Shown: positions 25,801 through 39,814, counted from the first letter of the stretch. The stretch is DNA of 64,000 nt from Trichobilharzia szidati (GCA_944472155.2 OX235279.1:49015564-49079563), one strand, 5' to 3'. Translations and numbers: made by a program. Notes: generated by a model not told the origin, from the letters alone.

Positions 25801-28800
25801 GGTGAGACAGTCAGTCACCTTATAAGCTGAGAATAGCGTGTAAATATTTCCGATTGAAAGGCGTATATTCCGCCGACTACTCGAAGCTTCATACATAGTC
25901 AAGTTATAGTTAGTTGATGGTTGACTTGGATTTTCGCTGGAGAATAGAGGTGTGTGTGATGTCAGCTTGCATTCCTAGGCCGTGAGGAAGAAGGATGCCA
26001 ATGCTTATGGAGTAGTTGAGAAGAGCATGGGAATAAGAAGGGTCGACGTGTGTGTATTTCGGCTGGCATAATATGTATATATAAATATGGCGAAGCCTGT
26101 CTACGTCTTTTCATATTCGACTTGCATGCTTACTGTAATGACGTACTGATGTCAGCTTCGTATGATGATTTCTCAGAATCCTTCGAACACCCAATGTATA
26201 AGGAGGCGTAGGGAGTAATTCTGCTCGACAGGCTTATATTACGCCGACTCTCGAGATGGTGACAGATAGTCGAGGTTTAGTTGATGCTTGACTTGCATTG
26301 TAGCTGGAGAATACAGGTGTGTGTCATTTCAGCTTGTATTCATTCGTAAGCTCTTAAGCTACATGACCCAGCACCACGATAATTTTACACACACACACAC
26401 TCGTATCATATTCGCTCGACAAGTTGACATTTCCCTGCCTTTGGATTACTATTTAGCTATACGAGATTAAGTAGACGACGAGTGACATTTCTTATTCGTC
26501 TGAGTGATACAACATGTGGGATTTCTGTGTGCGATGAGGTATTGTGAAAATTGTTCGAACAGTCGGTCGGTGAGACAGTCAGTCACCTTATAAGCTGAGA
26601 ATAGCGTGTAAATATTTCCGATTGAAAGGCGTATATTCCGCCGACTACTCGAAGCTTCATACATAGTCAAGTTATAGTTAGTTGATGGTTGACTTGGATT
26701 TTCGCTGGAGAATAGAGGTGTGTGTGATGTCAGCTTGCATTCCTAGGCCGTGAGGAAGAAGGATGCCAATGCTTATGGAGTAGTTGAGAAGAGCATGGGA
26801 ATAAGAAGGGTCGACGTGTGTGTATTTCGGCTGGCATAATATGTATATATAAATATGGCGAAGCCTGTCTACGTCTTTTCATATTCGACTTGCATGCTTA
26901 CTGTAATGACGTACTGATGTCAGCTTCGTATGATGATTTCTCAGAATCCTTCGAACACCCAATGTATAAGGAGGCGTAGGGAGTAATTCTGCTCGACAGG
27001 CTTATATTACGCCGACTCTCGAGATGGTGACAGATAGTCGAGGTTTAGTTGATGCTTGACTTGCATTGTAGCTGGAGAATACAGGTGTGTGTCATTTCAG
27101 CTTGTATTCATTCGTAAGCTCTTAAGCTACATGACCCAGCACCACGATAATTTTACACACACACACACTCGTATCATATTCGCTCGACAAGTTGACATTT
27201 CCCTGCCTTTGGATTACTATTTAGCTATACGAGATTAAGTAGACGACGAGTGACATTTCTTATTCGTCTGAGTGATACAACATGTGGGATTTCTGTGTGC
27301 GATGAGGTATTGTGAAAATTGTTCGAACAGTCGGTCGGTGAGACAGTCAGTCACCTTATAAGCTGAGAATAGCGTGTAAATATTTCCGATTGAAAGGCGT
27401 ATATTCCGCCGACTACTCGAAGCTTCATACATAGTCAAGTTATAGTTAGTTGATGGTTGACTTGGATTTTCGCTGGAGAATAGAGGTGTGTGTGATGTCA
27501 GCTTGCATTCCTAGGCCGTGAGGAAGAAGGATGCCAATGCTTATGGAGTAGTTGAGAAGAGCATGGGAATAAGAAGGGTCGACGTGTGTGTATTTCGGCT
27601 GGCATAATATGTATATATAAATATGGCGAAGCCTGTCTACGTCTTTTCATATTCGACTTGCATGCTTACTGTAATGACGTACTGATGTCAGCTTCGTATG
27701 ATGATTTCTCAGAATCCTTCGAACACCCAATGTATAAGGAGGCGTAGGGAGTAATTCTGCTCGACAGGCTTATATTACGCCGACTCTCGAGATGGTGACA
27801 GATAGTCGAGGTTTAGTTGATGCTTGACTTGCATTGTAGCTGGAGAATACAGGTGTGTGTCATTTCAGCTTGTATTCATTCGTAAGCTCTTAAGCTACAT
27901 GACCCAGCACCACGATAATTTTACACACACACACACTCGTATCATATTCGCTCGACAAGTTGACATTTCCCTGCCTTTGGATTACTATTTAGCTATACGA
28001 GATTAAGTAGACGACGAGTGACATTTCTTATTCGTCTGAGTGATACAACATGTGGGATTTCTGTGTGCGATGAGGTATTGTGAAAATTGTTCGAACAGTC
28101 GGTCGGTGAGACAGTCAGTCACCTTATAAGCTGAGAATAGCGTGTAAATATTTCCGATTGAAAGGCGTATATTCCGCCGACTACTCGAAGCTTCATACAT
28201 AGTCAAGTTATAGTTAGTTGATGGTTGACTTGGATTTTCGCTGGAGAATAGAGGTGTGTGTGATGTCAGCTTGCATTCCTAGGCCGTGAGGAAGAAGGAT
28301 GCCAATGCTTATGGAGTAGTTGAGAAGAGCATGGGAATAAGAAGGGTCGACGTGTGTGTATTTCGGCTGGCATAATATGTATATATAAATATGGCGAAGC
28401 CTGTCTACGTCTTTTCATATTCGACTTGCATGCTTACTGTAATGACGTACTGATGTCAGCTTCGTATGATGATTTCTCAGAATCCTTCGAACACCCAATG
28501 TATAAGGAGGCGTAGGGAGTAATTCTGCTCGACAGGCTTATATTACGCCGACTCTCGAGATGGTGACAGATAGTCGAGGTTTAGTTGATGCTTGACTTGC
28601 ATTGTAGCTGGAGAATACAGGTGTGTGTCATTTCAGCTTGTATTCATTCGTAAGCTCTTAAGCTACATGACCCAGCACCACGATAATTTTACACACACAC
28701 ACACTCGTATCATATTCGCTCGACAAGTTGACATTTCCCTGTCTTTGGATTACTATTTAGCTATACGAGATTAAGTAGACGACGAGTGACATTTCTTATT

Positions 28801-31800
28801 CGTCTGAGTGATACAACATGTGGGATTTCTGTGTGCGATGAGGTATTGTGAAAATTGTTCGAACAGTCGGTCGGTGAGACAGTCAGTCACCTTATAAGCT
28901 GAGAATAGCGTGTAAATATTTCCGATTGAAAGGCGTATATTCCGCCGACTACTCGAAGCTTCATACATAGTCAAGTTATAGTTAGTTGATGGTTGACTTG
29001 GATTTTCGCTGGAGAATAGAGGTGTGTGTGATGTCAGCTTGCATTCCTAGGCCGTGAGGAAGAAGGATGCCAATGCTTATGGAGTAGTTGAGAAGAGCAT
29101 GGGAATAAGAAGGGTCGACGTGTGTGTATTTCGGCTGGCATAATATGTATATATAAATATGGCGAAGCCTGTCTACGTCTTTTCATATTCGACTTGCATG
29201 CTTACTGTAATGACGTACTGATGTCAGCTTCGTATGATGATTTCTCAGAATCCTTCGAACACCCAATGTATAAGGAGGCGTAGGGAGTAATTCTGCTCGA
29301 CAGGCTTATATTACGCCGACTCTCGAGATGGTGACAGATAGTCGAGGTTTAGTTGATGCTTGACTTGCATTGTAGCTGGAGAATACAGGTGTGTGTCATT
29401 TCAGCTTGTATTCATTCGTAAGCTCTTAAGCTACATGACCCAGCACCACGATAATTTTACACACACACACACTCGTATCATATTCGCTCGACAAGTTGAC
29501 ATTTCCCTGCCTTTGGATTACTATTTAGCTATACGAGATTAAGTAGACGACGAGTGACATTTCTTATTCGTCTGAGTGATACAACATGTGGGATTTCTGT
29601 GTGCGATGAGGTATTGTGAAAATTGTTCGAACAGTCGGTCGGTGAGACAGTCAGTCACCTTATAAGCTGAGAATAGCGTGTAAATATTTCCGATTGAAAG
29701 GCGTATATTCCGCCGACTACTCGAAGCTTCATACATAGTCAAGTTATAGTTAGTTGATGGTTGACTTGGATTTTCGCTGGAGAATAGAGGTGTGTGTGAT
29801 GTCAGCTTGCATTCCTAGGCCGTGAGGAAGAAGGATGCCAATGCTTATGGAGTAGTTGAGAAGAGCATGGGAATAAGAAGGGTCGACGTGTGTGTATTTC
29901 GGCTGGCATAATATGTATATATAAATATGGCGAAGCCTGTCTACGTCTTTTCATATTCGACTTGCATGCTTACTGTAATGACGTACTGATGTCAGCTTCG
30001 TATGATGATTTCTCAGAATCCTTCGAACACCCAATGTATAAGGAGGCGTAGGGAGTAATTCTGCTCGACAGGCTTATATTACGCCGACTCTCGAGATGGT
30101 GACAGATAGTCGAGGTTTAGTTGATGCTTGACTTGCATTGTAGCTGGAGAATACAGGTGTGTGTCATTTCAGCTTGTATTCATTCGTAAGCTCTTAAGCT
30201 ACATGACCCAGCACCACGATAATTTTACACACACACACACTCGTATCATATTCGCTCGACAAGTTGACATTTCCCTGCCTTTGGATTACTATTTAGCTAT
30301 ACGAGATTAAGTAGACGACGAGTGACATTTCTTATTCGTCTGAGTGATACAACATGTGGGATTTCTGTGTGCGATGAGGTATTGTGAAAATTGTTCGAAC
30401 AGTCGGTCGGTGAGACAGTCAGTCACCTTATAAGCTGAGAATAGCGTGTAAATATTTCCGATTGAAAGGCGTATATTCCGCCGACTACTCGAAGCTTCAT
30501 ACATAGTCAAGTTATAGTTAGTTGATGGTTGACTTGGATTTTCGCTGGAGAATAGAGGTGTGTGTGATGTCAGCTTGCATTCCTAGGCCGTGAGGAAGAA
30601 GGATGCCAATGCTTATGGAGTAGTTGAGAAGAGCATGGGAATAAGAAGGGTCGACGTGTGTGTATTTCGGCTGGCATAATATGTATATATAAATATGGCG
30701 AAGCCTGTCTACGTCTTTTCATATTCGACTTGCATGCTTACTGTAATGACGTACTGATGTCAGCTTCGTATGATGATTTCTCAGAATCCTTCGAACACCC
30801 AATGTATAAGGAGGCGTAGGGAGTAATTCTGCTCGACAGGCTTATATTACGCCGACTCTCGAGATGGTGACAGATAGTCGAGGTTTAGTTGATGCTTGAC
30901 TTGCATTGTAGCTGGAGAATACAGGTGTGTGTCATTTCAGCTTGTATTCATTCGTAAGCTCTTAAGCTACATGACCCAGCACCACGATAATTTTACACAC
31001 ACACACACTCGTATCATATTCGCTCGACAAGTTGACATTTCCCTGCCTTTGGATTACTATTTAGCTATACGAGATTAAGTAGACGACGAGTGACATTTCT
31101 TATTCGTCTGAGTGATACAACATGTGGGATTTCTGTGTGCGATGAGGTATTGTGAAAATTGTTCGAACAGTCGGTCGGTGAGACAGTCAGTCACCTTATA
31201 AGCTGAGAATAGCGTGTAAATATTTCCGATTGAAAGGCGTATATTCCGCCGACTACTCGAAGCTTCATACATAGTCAAGTTATAGTTAGTTGATGGTTGA
31301 CTTGGATTTTCGCTGGAGAATAGAGGTGTGTGTGATGTCAGCTTGCATTCCTAGGCCGTGAGGAAGAAGGATGCCAATGCTTATGGAGTAGTTGAGAAGA
31401 GCATGGGAATAAGAAGGGTCGACGTGTGTGTATTTCGGCTGGCATAATATGTATATATAAATATGGCGAAGCCTGTCTACGTCTTTTCATATTCGACTTG
31501 CATGCTTACTGTAATGACGTACTGATGTCAGCTTCGTATGATGATTTCTCAGAATCCTTCGAACACCCAATGTATAAGGAGGCGTAGGGAGTAATTCTGC
31601 TCGACAGGCTTATATTACGCCGACTCTCGAGATGGTGACAGATAGTCGAGGTTTAGTTGATGCTTGACTTGCATTGTAGCTGGAGAATACAGGTGTGTGT
31701 CATTTCAGCTTGTATTCATTCGTAAGCTCTTAAGCTACATGACCCAGCACCACGATAATTTTACACACACACACACTCGTATCATATTCGCTCGACAAGT

Positions 31801-34800
31801 TGACATTTCCCTGCCTTTGGATTACTATTTAGCTATACGAGATTAAGTAGACGACGAGTGACATTTCTTATTCGTCTGAGTGATACAACATGTGGGATTT
31901 CTGTGTGCGATGAGGTATTGTGAAAATTGTTCGAACAGTCGGTCGGTGAGACAGTCAGTCACCTTATAAGCTGAGAATAGCGTGTAAATATTTCCGATTG
32001 AAAGGCGTATATTCCGCCGACTACTCGAAGCTTCATACATAGTCAAGTTATAGTTAGTTGATGGTTGACTTGGATTTTCGCTGGAGAATAGAGGTGTGTG
32101 TGATGTCAGCTTGCATTCCTAGGCCGTGAGGAAGAAGGATGCCAATGCTTATGGAGTAGTTGAGAAGAGCATGGGAATAAGAAGGGTCGACGTGTGTGTA
32201 TTTCGGCTGGCATAATATGTATATATAAATATGGCGAAGCCTGTCTACGTCTTTTCATATTCGACTTGCATGCTTACTGTAATGACGTACTGATGTCAGC
32301 TTCGTATGATGATTTCTCAGAATCCTTCGAACACCCAATGTATAAGGAGGCGTAGGGAGTAATTCTGCTCGACAGGCTTATATTACGCCGACTCTCGAGA
32401 TGGTGACAGATAGTCGAGGTTTAGTTGATGCTTGACTTGCATTGTAGCTGGAGAATACAGGTGTGTGTCATTTCAGCTTGTATTCATTCGTAAGCTCTTA
32501 AGCTACATGACCCAGCACCACGATAATTTTACACACACACACACTCGTATCATATTCGCTCGACAAGTTGACATTTCCCTGCCTTTGGATTACTATTTAG
32601 CTATACGAGATTAAGTAGACGACGAGTGACATTTCTTATTCGTCTGAGTGATACAACATGTGGGATTTCTGTGTGCGATGAGGTATTGTGAAAATTGTTC
32701 GAACAGTCGGTCGGTGAGACAGTCAGTCACCTTATAAGCTGAGAATAGCGTGTAAATATTTCCGATTGAAAGGCGTATATTCCGCCGACTACTCGAAGCT
32801 TCATACATAGTCAAGTTATAGTTAGTTGATGGTTGACTTGGATTTTCGCTGGAGAATAGAGGTGTGTGTGATGTCAGCTTGCATTCCTAGGCCGTGAGGA
32901 AGAAGGATGCCAATGCTTATGGAGTAGTTGAGAAGAGCATGGGAATAAGAAGGGTCGACGTGTGTGTATTTCGGCTGGCATAATATGTATATATAAATAT
33001 GGCGAAGCCTGTCTACGTCTTTTCATATTCGACTTGCATGCTTACTGTAATGACGTACTGATGTCAGCTTCGTATGATGATTTCTCAGAATCCTTCGAAC
33101 ACCCAATGTATAAGGAGGCGTAGGGAGTAATTCTGCTCGACAGGCTTATATTACGCCGACTCTCGAGATGGTGACAGATAGTCGAGGTTTAGTTGATGCT
33201 TGACTTGCATTGTAGCTGGAGAATACAGGTGTGTGTCATTTCAGCTTGTATTCATTCGTAAGCTCTTAAGCTACATGACCCAGCACCACGATAATTTTAC
33301 ACACACACACACTCGTATCATATTCGCTCGACAAGTTGACATTTCCCTGCCTTTGGATTACTATTTAGCTATACGAGATTAAGTAGACGACGAGTGACAT
33401 TTCTTATTCGTCTGAGTGATACAACATGTGGGATTTCTGTGTGCGATGAGGTATTGTGAAAATTGTTCGAACAGTCGGTCGGTGAGACAGTCAGTCACCT
33501 TATAAGCTGAGAATAGCGTGTAAATATTTCCGATTGAAAGGCGTATATTCCGCCGACTACTCGAAGCTTCATACATAGTCAAGTTATAGTTAGTTGATGG
33601 TTGACTTGGATTTTCGCTGGAGAATAGAGGTGTGTGTGATGTCAGCTTGCATTCCTAGGCCGTGAGGAAGAAGGATGCCAATGCTTATGGAGTAGTTGAG
33701 AAGAGCATGGGAATAAGAAGGGTCGACGTGTGTGTATTTCGGCTGGCATAATATGTATATATAAATATGGCGAAGCCTGTCTACGTCTTTTCATATTCGA
33801 CTTGCATGCTTACTGTAATGACGTACTGATGTCAGCTTCGTATGATGATTTCTCAGAATCCTTCGAACACCCAATGTATAAGGAGGCGTAGGGAGTAATT
33901 CTGCTCGACAGGCTTATATTACGCCGACTCTCGAGATGGTGACAGATAGTCGAGGTTTAGTTGATGCTTGACTTGCATTGTAGCTGGAGAATACAGGTGT
34001 GTGTCATTTCAGCTTGTATTCATTCGTAAGCTCTTAAGCTACATGACCCAGCACCACGATAATTTTACACACACACACACTCGTATCATATTCGCTCGAC
34101 AAGTTGACATTTCCCTGCCTTTGGATTACTATTTAGCTATACGAGATTAAGTAGACGACGAGTGACATTTCTTATTCGTCTGAGTGATACAACATGTGGG
34201 ATTTCTGTGTGCGATGAGGTATTGTGAAAATTGTTCGAACAGTCGGTCGGTGAGACAGTCAGTCACCTTATAAGCTGAGAATAGCGTGTAAATATTTCCG
34301 ATTGAAAGGCGTATATTCCGCCGACTACTCGAAGCTTCATACATAGTCAAGTTATAGTTAGTTGATGGTTGACTTGGATTTTCGCTGGAGAATAGAGGTG
34401 TGTGTGATGTCAGGTTGCATTCCTAGGCCGTGAGGAAGAAGGATGCCAATGCTTATGGAGTAGTTGAGAAGAGCATGGGAATAAGAAGGGTCGACGTGTG
34501 TGTATTTCGGCTGGCATAATATGTATATATAAATATGGCGAAGCCTGTCTACGTCTTTTCATATTCGACTTGCATGCTTACTGTAATGACGTACTGATGT
34601 CAGCTTCGTATGATGATTTCTCAGAATCCTTCGAACACCCAATGTATAAGGAGGCGTAGGGAGTAATTCTGCTCGACAGGCTTATATTACGCCGACTCTC
34701 GAGATGGTGACAGATAGTCGAGGTTTAGTTGATGCTTGACTTGCATTGTAGCTGGAGAATACAGGTGTGTGTCATTTCAGCTTGTATTCATTCGTAAGCT

Positions 34801-37590
34801 CTTAAGCTACATGACCCAGCACCACGATAATTTTACACACACACACACTCGTATCATATTCGCTCGACAAGTTGACATTTCCCTGCCTTTGGATTACTAT
34901 TTAGCTATACGAGATTAAGTAGACGACGAGTGACATTTCTTATTCGTCTGAGTGATACAACATGTGGGATTTCTGTGTGCGATGAGGTATTGTGAAAATT
35001 GTTCGAACAGTCGGTCGGTGAGACAGTCAGTCACCTTATAAGCTGAGAATAGCGTGTAAATATTTCCGATTGAAAGGCGTATATTCCGCCGACTACTCGA
35101 AGCTTCATACATAGTCAAGTTATAGTTAGTTGATGGTTGACTTGGATTTTCGCTGGAGAATAGAGGTGTGTGTGATGTCAGCTTGCATTCCTAGGCCGTG
35201 AGGAAGAAGGATGCCAATGCTTATGGAGTAGTTGAGAAGAGCATGGGAATAAGAAGGGTCGACGTGTGTGTATTTCGGCTGGCATAATATGTATATATAA
35301 ATATGGCGAAGCCTGTCTACGTCTTTTCATATTCGACTTGCATGCTTACTGTAATGACGTACTGATGTCAGCTTCGTATGATGATTTCTCAGAATCCTTC
35401 GAACACCCAATGTATAAGGAGGCGTAGGGAGTAATTCTGCTCGACAGGCTTATATTACGCCGACTCTCGAGATGGTGACAGATAGTCGAGGTTTAGTTGA
35501 TGCTTGACTTGCATTGTAGCTGGAGAATACAGGTGTGTGTCATTTCAGCTTGTATTCATTCGTAAGCTCTTAAGCTACATGACCCAGCACCACGATAATT
35601 TTACACACACACACACTCGTATCATATTCGCTCGACAAGTTGACATTTCCCTGCCTTTGGATTACTATTTAGCTATACGAGATTAAGTAGACGACGAGTG
35701 ACATTTCTTATTCGTCTGAGTGATACAACATGTGGGATTTCTGTGTGCGATGAGGTATTGTGAAAATTGTTCGAACAGTCGGTCGGTGAGACAGTCAGTC
35801 ACCTTATAAGCTGAGAATAGCGTGTAAATATTTCCGATTGAAAGGCGTATATTCCGCCGACTACTCGAAGCTTCATACATAGTCAAGTTATAGTTAGTTG
35901 ATGGTTGACTTGGATTTTCGCTGGAGAATAGAGGTGTGTGTGATGTCAGCTTGCATTCCTAGGCCGTGAGGAAGAAGGATGCCAATGCTTATGGAGTAGT
36001 TGAGAAGAGCATGGGAATAAGAAGGGTCGACGTGTGTGTATTTCGGCTGGCATAATATGTATATATAAATATGGCGAAGCCTGTCTACGTCTTTTCATAT
36101 TCGACTTGCATGCTTACTGTAATGACGTACTGATGTCAGCTTCGTATGATGATTTCTCAGAATCCTTCGAACACCCAATGTATAAGGAGGCGTAGGGAGT
36201 AATTCTGCTCGACAGGCTTATATTACGCCGACTCTCGAGATGGTGACAGATAGTCGAGGTTTAGTTGATGCTTGACTTGCATTGTAGCTGGAGAATACAG
36301 GTGTGTGTCATTTCAGCTTGTATTCATTCGTAAGCTCTTAAGCTACATGACCCAGCACCACGATAATTTTACACACACACACACTCGTATCATATTCGCT
36401 CGACAAGTTGACATTTCCCTGCCTTTGGATTACTATTTAGCTATACGAGATTAAGTAGACGACGAGTGACATTTCTTATTCGTCTGAGTGATACAACATG
36501 TGGGATTTCTGTGTGCGATGAGGTATTGTGAAAATTGTTCGAACAGTCGGTCGGTGAGACAGTCAGTCACCTTATAAGCTGAGAATAGCGTGTAAATATT
36601 TCCGATTGAAAGGCGTATATTCCGCCGACTACTCGAAGCTTCATACATAGTCAAGTTATAGTTAGTTGATGGTTGACTTGGATTTTCGCTGGAGAATAGA
36701 GGTGTGTGTGATGTCAGCTTGCATTCCTAGGCCGTGAGGAAGAAGGATGCCAATGCTTATGGAGTAGTTGAGAAGAGCATGGGAATAAGAAGGGTCGACG
36801 TGTGTGTATTTCGGCTGGCATAATATGTATATATAAATATGGCGAAGCCTGTCTACGTCTTTTCATATTCGACTTGCATGCTTACTGTAATGACGTACTG
36901 ATGTCAGCTTCGTATGATGATTTCTCAGAATCCTTCGAACACCCAATGTATAAGGAGGCGTAGGGAGTAATTCTGCTCGACAGGCTTATATTACGCCGAC
37001 TCTCGAGATGGTGACAGATAGTCGAGGTTTAGTTGATGCTTGACTTGCATTGTAGCTGGAGAATACAGGTGTGTGTCATTTCAGCTTGTATTCATTCGTA
37101 AGCTCTTAAGCTACATGACCCAGCACCACGATAATTTTACACACACACTCGTATCATATTCGCTCGACAAGTTGACATTTCCCTGCCTTTGGATTACTAT
37201 TTAGCTATACGAGATTAAGTAGACGACGAGTGACATTTCTTATTCGTCTGAGTGATACAACATGTGGGATTTCTGTGTGCGATGAGGTATTGTGAAAATT
37301 GTTCGAACAGTCGGTCGGTGAGACAGTCAGTCACCTTATAAGCTGAGAATAGCGTGTAAATATTTCCGATTGAAAGGCGTATATTCCGCCGACTACTCGA
37401 AGCTTCATACATAGTCAAGTTATAGTTAGTTGATGGTTGACTTGGATTTTCGCTGGAGAATAGAGGTGTGTGTGATGTCAGGTTGCATTCCTAGGCCGTG
37501 AGGAAGAAGGATGCCAATGCTTATGGAGTAGTTGAGAAGTGCATGGGAAGAATTAGGGTTGGCGTGTGTATTTCTCTTGACATCGTGTAT

Positions 37591-38510
37591 ACGGGGAGTG
37601 GTCTATAGGTGTTTGAATTTAGTTTCGTGTTTTTGGGTTATTGAATATTTTTTGGTTTAATTGAGGTTTTTCTTTTTTATTGGTGATGTAATGCTGTGTT
37701 TGCGCGTTGTAGTGTGTGTTTTATATATTGTGCGATTGAGATTGACGCTACGTGGTCTTTACATTTTAGTGTGTTTTCGGATATTTTCTTTATGACTTCA
37801 TCACTGCTATTATGGTTTCGCGAGTCACCGGTTTTTGTTTGTATAGATCTTACTTTCCTTCGGGTTGGTTGTAGCTGTTGCTGTGATCATTGGTTTGCTC
37901 TGCTGATGATATACCTTAGTATTTAGGTTTGTATTGATGTATTGTCCTAATGAATTTACTACTTCAGCGAATGTTTCTGTACGCACTGGCTCTATTTCAC
38001 CTGGACACTTGCAGGACAGAAGCGGGAGGTTAGCAGCTACATTTTATTAATTTCATCGCTGAGTAAAATGTTCCTACAAATTTGGGTACGAGTTCAGAGT
38101 CTACTGATACATCTTTCCTACTCTTCATATCTTTAGGCAATACTTCAGTATTCACTGGCATTTTCTTTCGGCTTTACACTATTATATTCAGCGGATAATT
38201 TCATTGTATACAGGTACTCGAGATTTAGCAAATGTCTGACTAACATTTGTTGTGAATTACTGGTTGGAGTTCACTATCTCCTTGTAATTTTTCTGCATGA
38301 CTTAATCATTCCAAGCACTAATTCGGAAGGCGTTGGCTTTAATTCTTTATTTTCAAGGAATTGAACAAGTGTTTCAACACTACAGTGTGTAATGCCGCAA
38401 GCACCTATAAATCTTTTTCTATAGCTTTACGGTCATAATCCATAGCAAGTCAGTGAATTGTTTGAAGTAAACACAGGAGTGGGAGAAGGTTACATTTTAT
38501 CAACGAGTGC
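37591..38510. other. No feature recognised right of the satellite
   Basis: T-rich and strand-biased at first (37600-37950), then mixed. No protein or repeat family could be assigned. Confidence 0.4.
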
Positions 38511-38880
38511 CTTCCTGGCTGTGGTGGACTGGATCATGTGGAAGACTGTGAGCGGAGAGTCAGATGGCTGTCATATGTTGGACAGATAATAAGACCCTAG
38601 TATATCCAGAAAGTGGAGATGGATTGGACACTCGCTGAGCAGGCTGCTGGGTGACATCGCGCGTCAGGCCCTCGAGTGGAACTCGAAAGGGAAGCGGCGA
38701 TCGGGACGTCCAAGGGTGACATGGAGGAGATCGTGTGAAGAGGAGCTGAAACAGTATGGACTAACATGGACGCAGGCGAAAAGTACAGCAGAAGACAGAA
38801 GCAAGTGGAGTCGTGCAGTTGAAGCCCTTTGTTCCACTAGGAACCCAAGGGAACAATAATAATATAATAATATCCAGATT
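38511..38880 (+). mobile_element. Non-LTR retrotransposon RT C-terminus and 3' end (family B)
   Basis: Translation near 38615-38860 gives RKWRWIGHSLSRLLGDIARQ, ALEWNSKGKRRSGRPRVTWR, EDRSKWSRAVEALCSTRN. This is the typical C-terminal region of an endonuclease/RT LINE, with the WRWIGH signature. It ends in GGAACCCAAGGGAACAATAA and AT-rich trinucleotides. The same family is found on the minus strand at 44985-45610 and 57310-57790, where the 3' end reads GTTCCACTTGGAACCCAAGG. Confidence 0.75.
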
Positions 38881-39330
38881 TCGAAGATGACTCGTGTTGC
38901 ACGTCGCATAAAACTAGAAGATATACAGGAGAACACCCCCAGGGAAAAGAGGATTCCATCTGACCATAAAGAAAGCAGCAGTGATGAATGTACACAAGAA
39001 GCAACAACAAACACCAGTCATCATAAACGAACTGCATCCAAAGGAGGTCATCTGTTTCATTCGCCTTGGTGGCATGGTTTCAAATACAGATGACTATGTC
39101 AAAGTCAGCAGAAAGACGGGGATAACAAGACAGTAGTTCATCTACTTTGAAATCAATGTGAAAATCTACAGCACCCAGAACAAGATCCAAACTTTCAGTA
39201 GTAATAGCAAGGAAGTGCTTCAAAGACTTAGAGCACGCGTTACCAACGGCATTCCTAACTGGCTACTGAAGGCTGCCATGAACACCTGCTCTATTCATTA
39301 CAGCCTCGATAGATATTGAAGATCAGATGG
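38881..39330 (+). mobile_element. Possible degenerate LINE fragment
   Basis: Around 39035-39110 one frame gives VICFIRLGGMVSNTDDYVKV, which resembles the post-RT YLGGMVSNTGG motif of family B LINEs; downstream similarity is weak. There is a 68-codon ORF at 38887-39093 with no recognisable domain. Confidence 0.3.
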
Positions 39331-39700
39331 ATGATAGGGATGGAATAAGGAAGCACCTAGGAACTCTGGCAGCTAGCTAAACAGCCAATGACCTGTTCCG
39401 CAAGGAAAAATTAATGGATTGGAAATATGCTGAGGAGACCGTCGAATGATATGAAATGCCAGGCTGTCTAGTGGAACATGAATGGGAAGTGAAAAGTTGG
39501 CTATTTAACTATAGTTGTCAGATACAAGAGGTAACTCAGCACAATACCTAGTACACTCTGAAAAGAAATCATACAGTTCAGAGATAAAATGTAGCAATCT
39601 ATTGTTTGGAAAATAACACATTCAAGCTAGAAAATGAACATTATTACATTTAGTAGAAAAAGTTATTAGTACATCAAAATGAAACATTTCATTCTGTTGT
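39331..39700. other. Unassigned; includes the FAAH 3' UTR region
   Basis: The FAAH stop codon lies at 39703-39701 (minus). No canonical AATAAA was seen on the minus strand in the next 150 bp. Confidence 0.35.
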
Positions 39701-39814
39701 TTATGCATTCATTGATCTTTCAATTTCCGACATTACATGCAGGCACATTTCATCACGCCATGGAGCTGATGCCACCTGGACGCTGACTGGGAATCCAAAT
39801 GAATCAAGTTGAAG
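39701..39814 (-). CDS. faah: FAAH-like, last exon
   Basis: Acceptor TTTTTACAG, then 37 codons and a stop. The product reads LQLDSFGFPVSVQVASAPWR, DEMCLHVMSEIERSMNA. This matches the amidase C-terminal region (human GLPVAVQCVALPWQEELCLR). It begins in phase 0, as the preceding exon ends. The stop is TAA at 39703-39701. Confidence 0.9.
   Translation of the reverse strand, partial: LQLDSFGFPVSVQVASAPWRDEMCLHVMSEIERSMNA

Larger units (their letters stand above)
9368..37590. repeat. 768-bp macrosatellite array, 36 complete units plus a partial one
   Basis: A single unit is repeated head to tail. Equivalent points fall at 9578, 10343, 11109, 11877, then every 768 bp to 24165, then 24931, again every 768 bp to 36451, and last 37215. 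Unit lengths are 764-768 bp. Differences come mainly from a (CA)n run: one CA shorter near 24850 and two shorter near 37142. Central units are almost identical, with only scattered single-base variants. Unit 37 (from about 36994) keeps full similarity to about 37538, then decays through a degenerate stretch to about 37590. No transposase, RT, rRNA, tRNA or spliced-leader sequence was seen in the unit. Each unit carries a 67-codon minus ORF and, in most units, a 60-codon plus ORF. Neither resembles a known protein. I do not recognise this satellite. Confidence 0.98.

Noticed and set aside
9578..37418. 67-codon minus ORF and 60-codon plus ORF repeated in nearly every satellite unit
   Set aside because: They are conserved only because the whole unit is homogenised. 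Bases outside the ORFs are equally uniform, no domain is recognisable, the minus ORF has a stop in unit 5, and the plus ORF is lost whenever the CA run changes length.
9368..37590. CRISPR-like array or rRNA, 5S or spliced-leader RNA gene cluster
   Set aside because: There is no short-repeat/unique-spacer pattern, and no rRNA, 5S or schistosome spliced-leader sequence in the unit. The whole 768 bp repeats without spacers.
38664..39037. Minus-strand ORFs opposite the LINE fragment
   Set aside because: They are antisense shadows of the plus-strand WRWIGH-containing LINE C-terminus.
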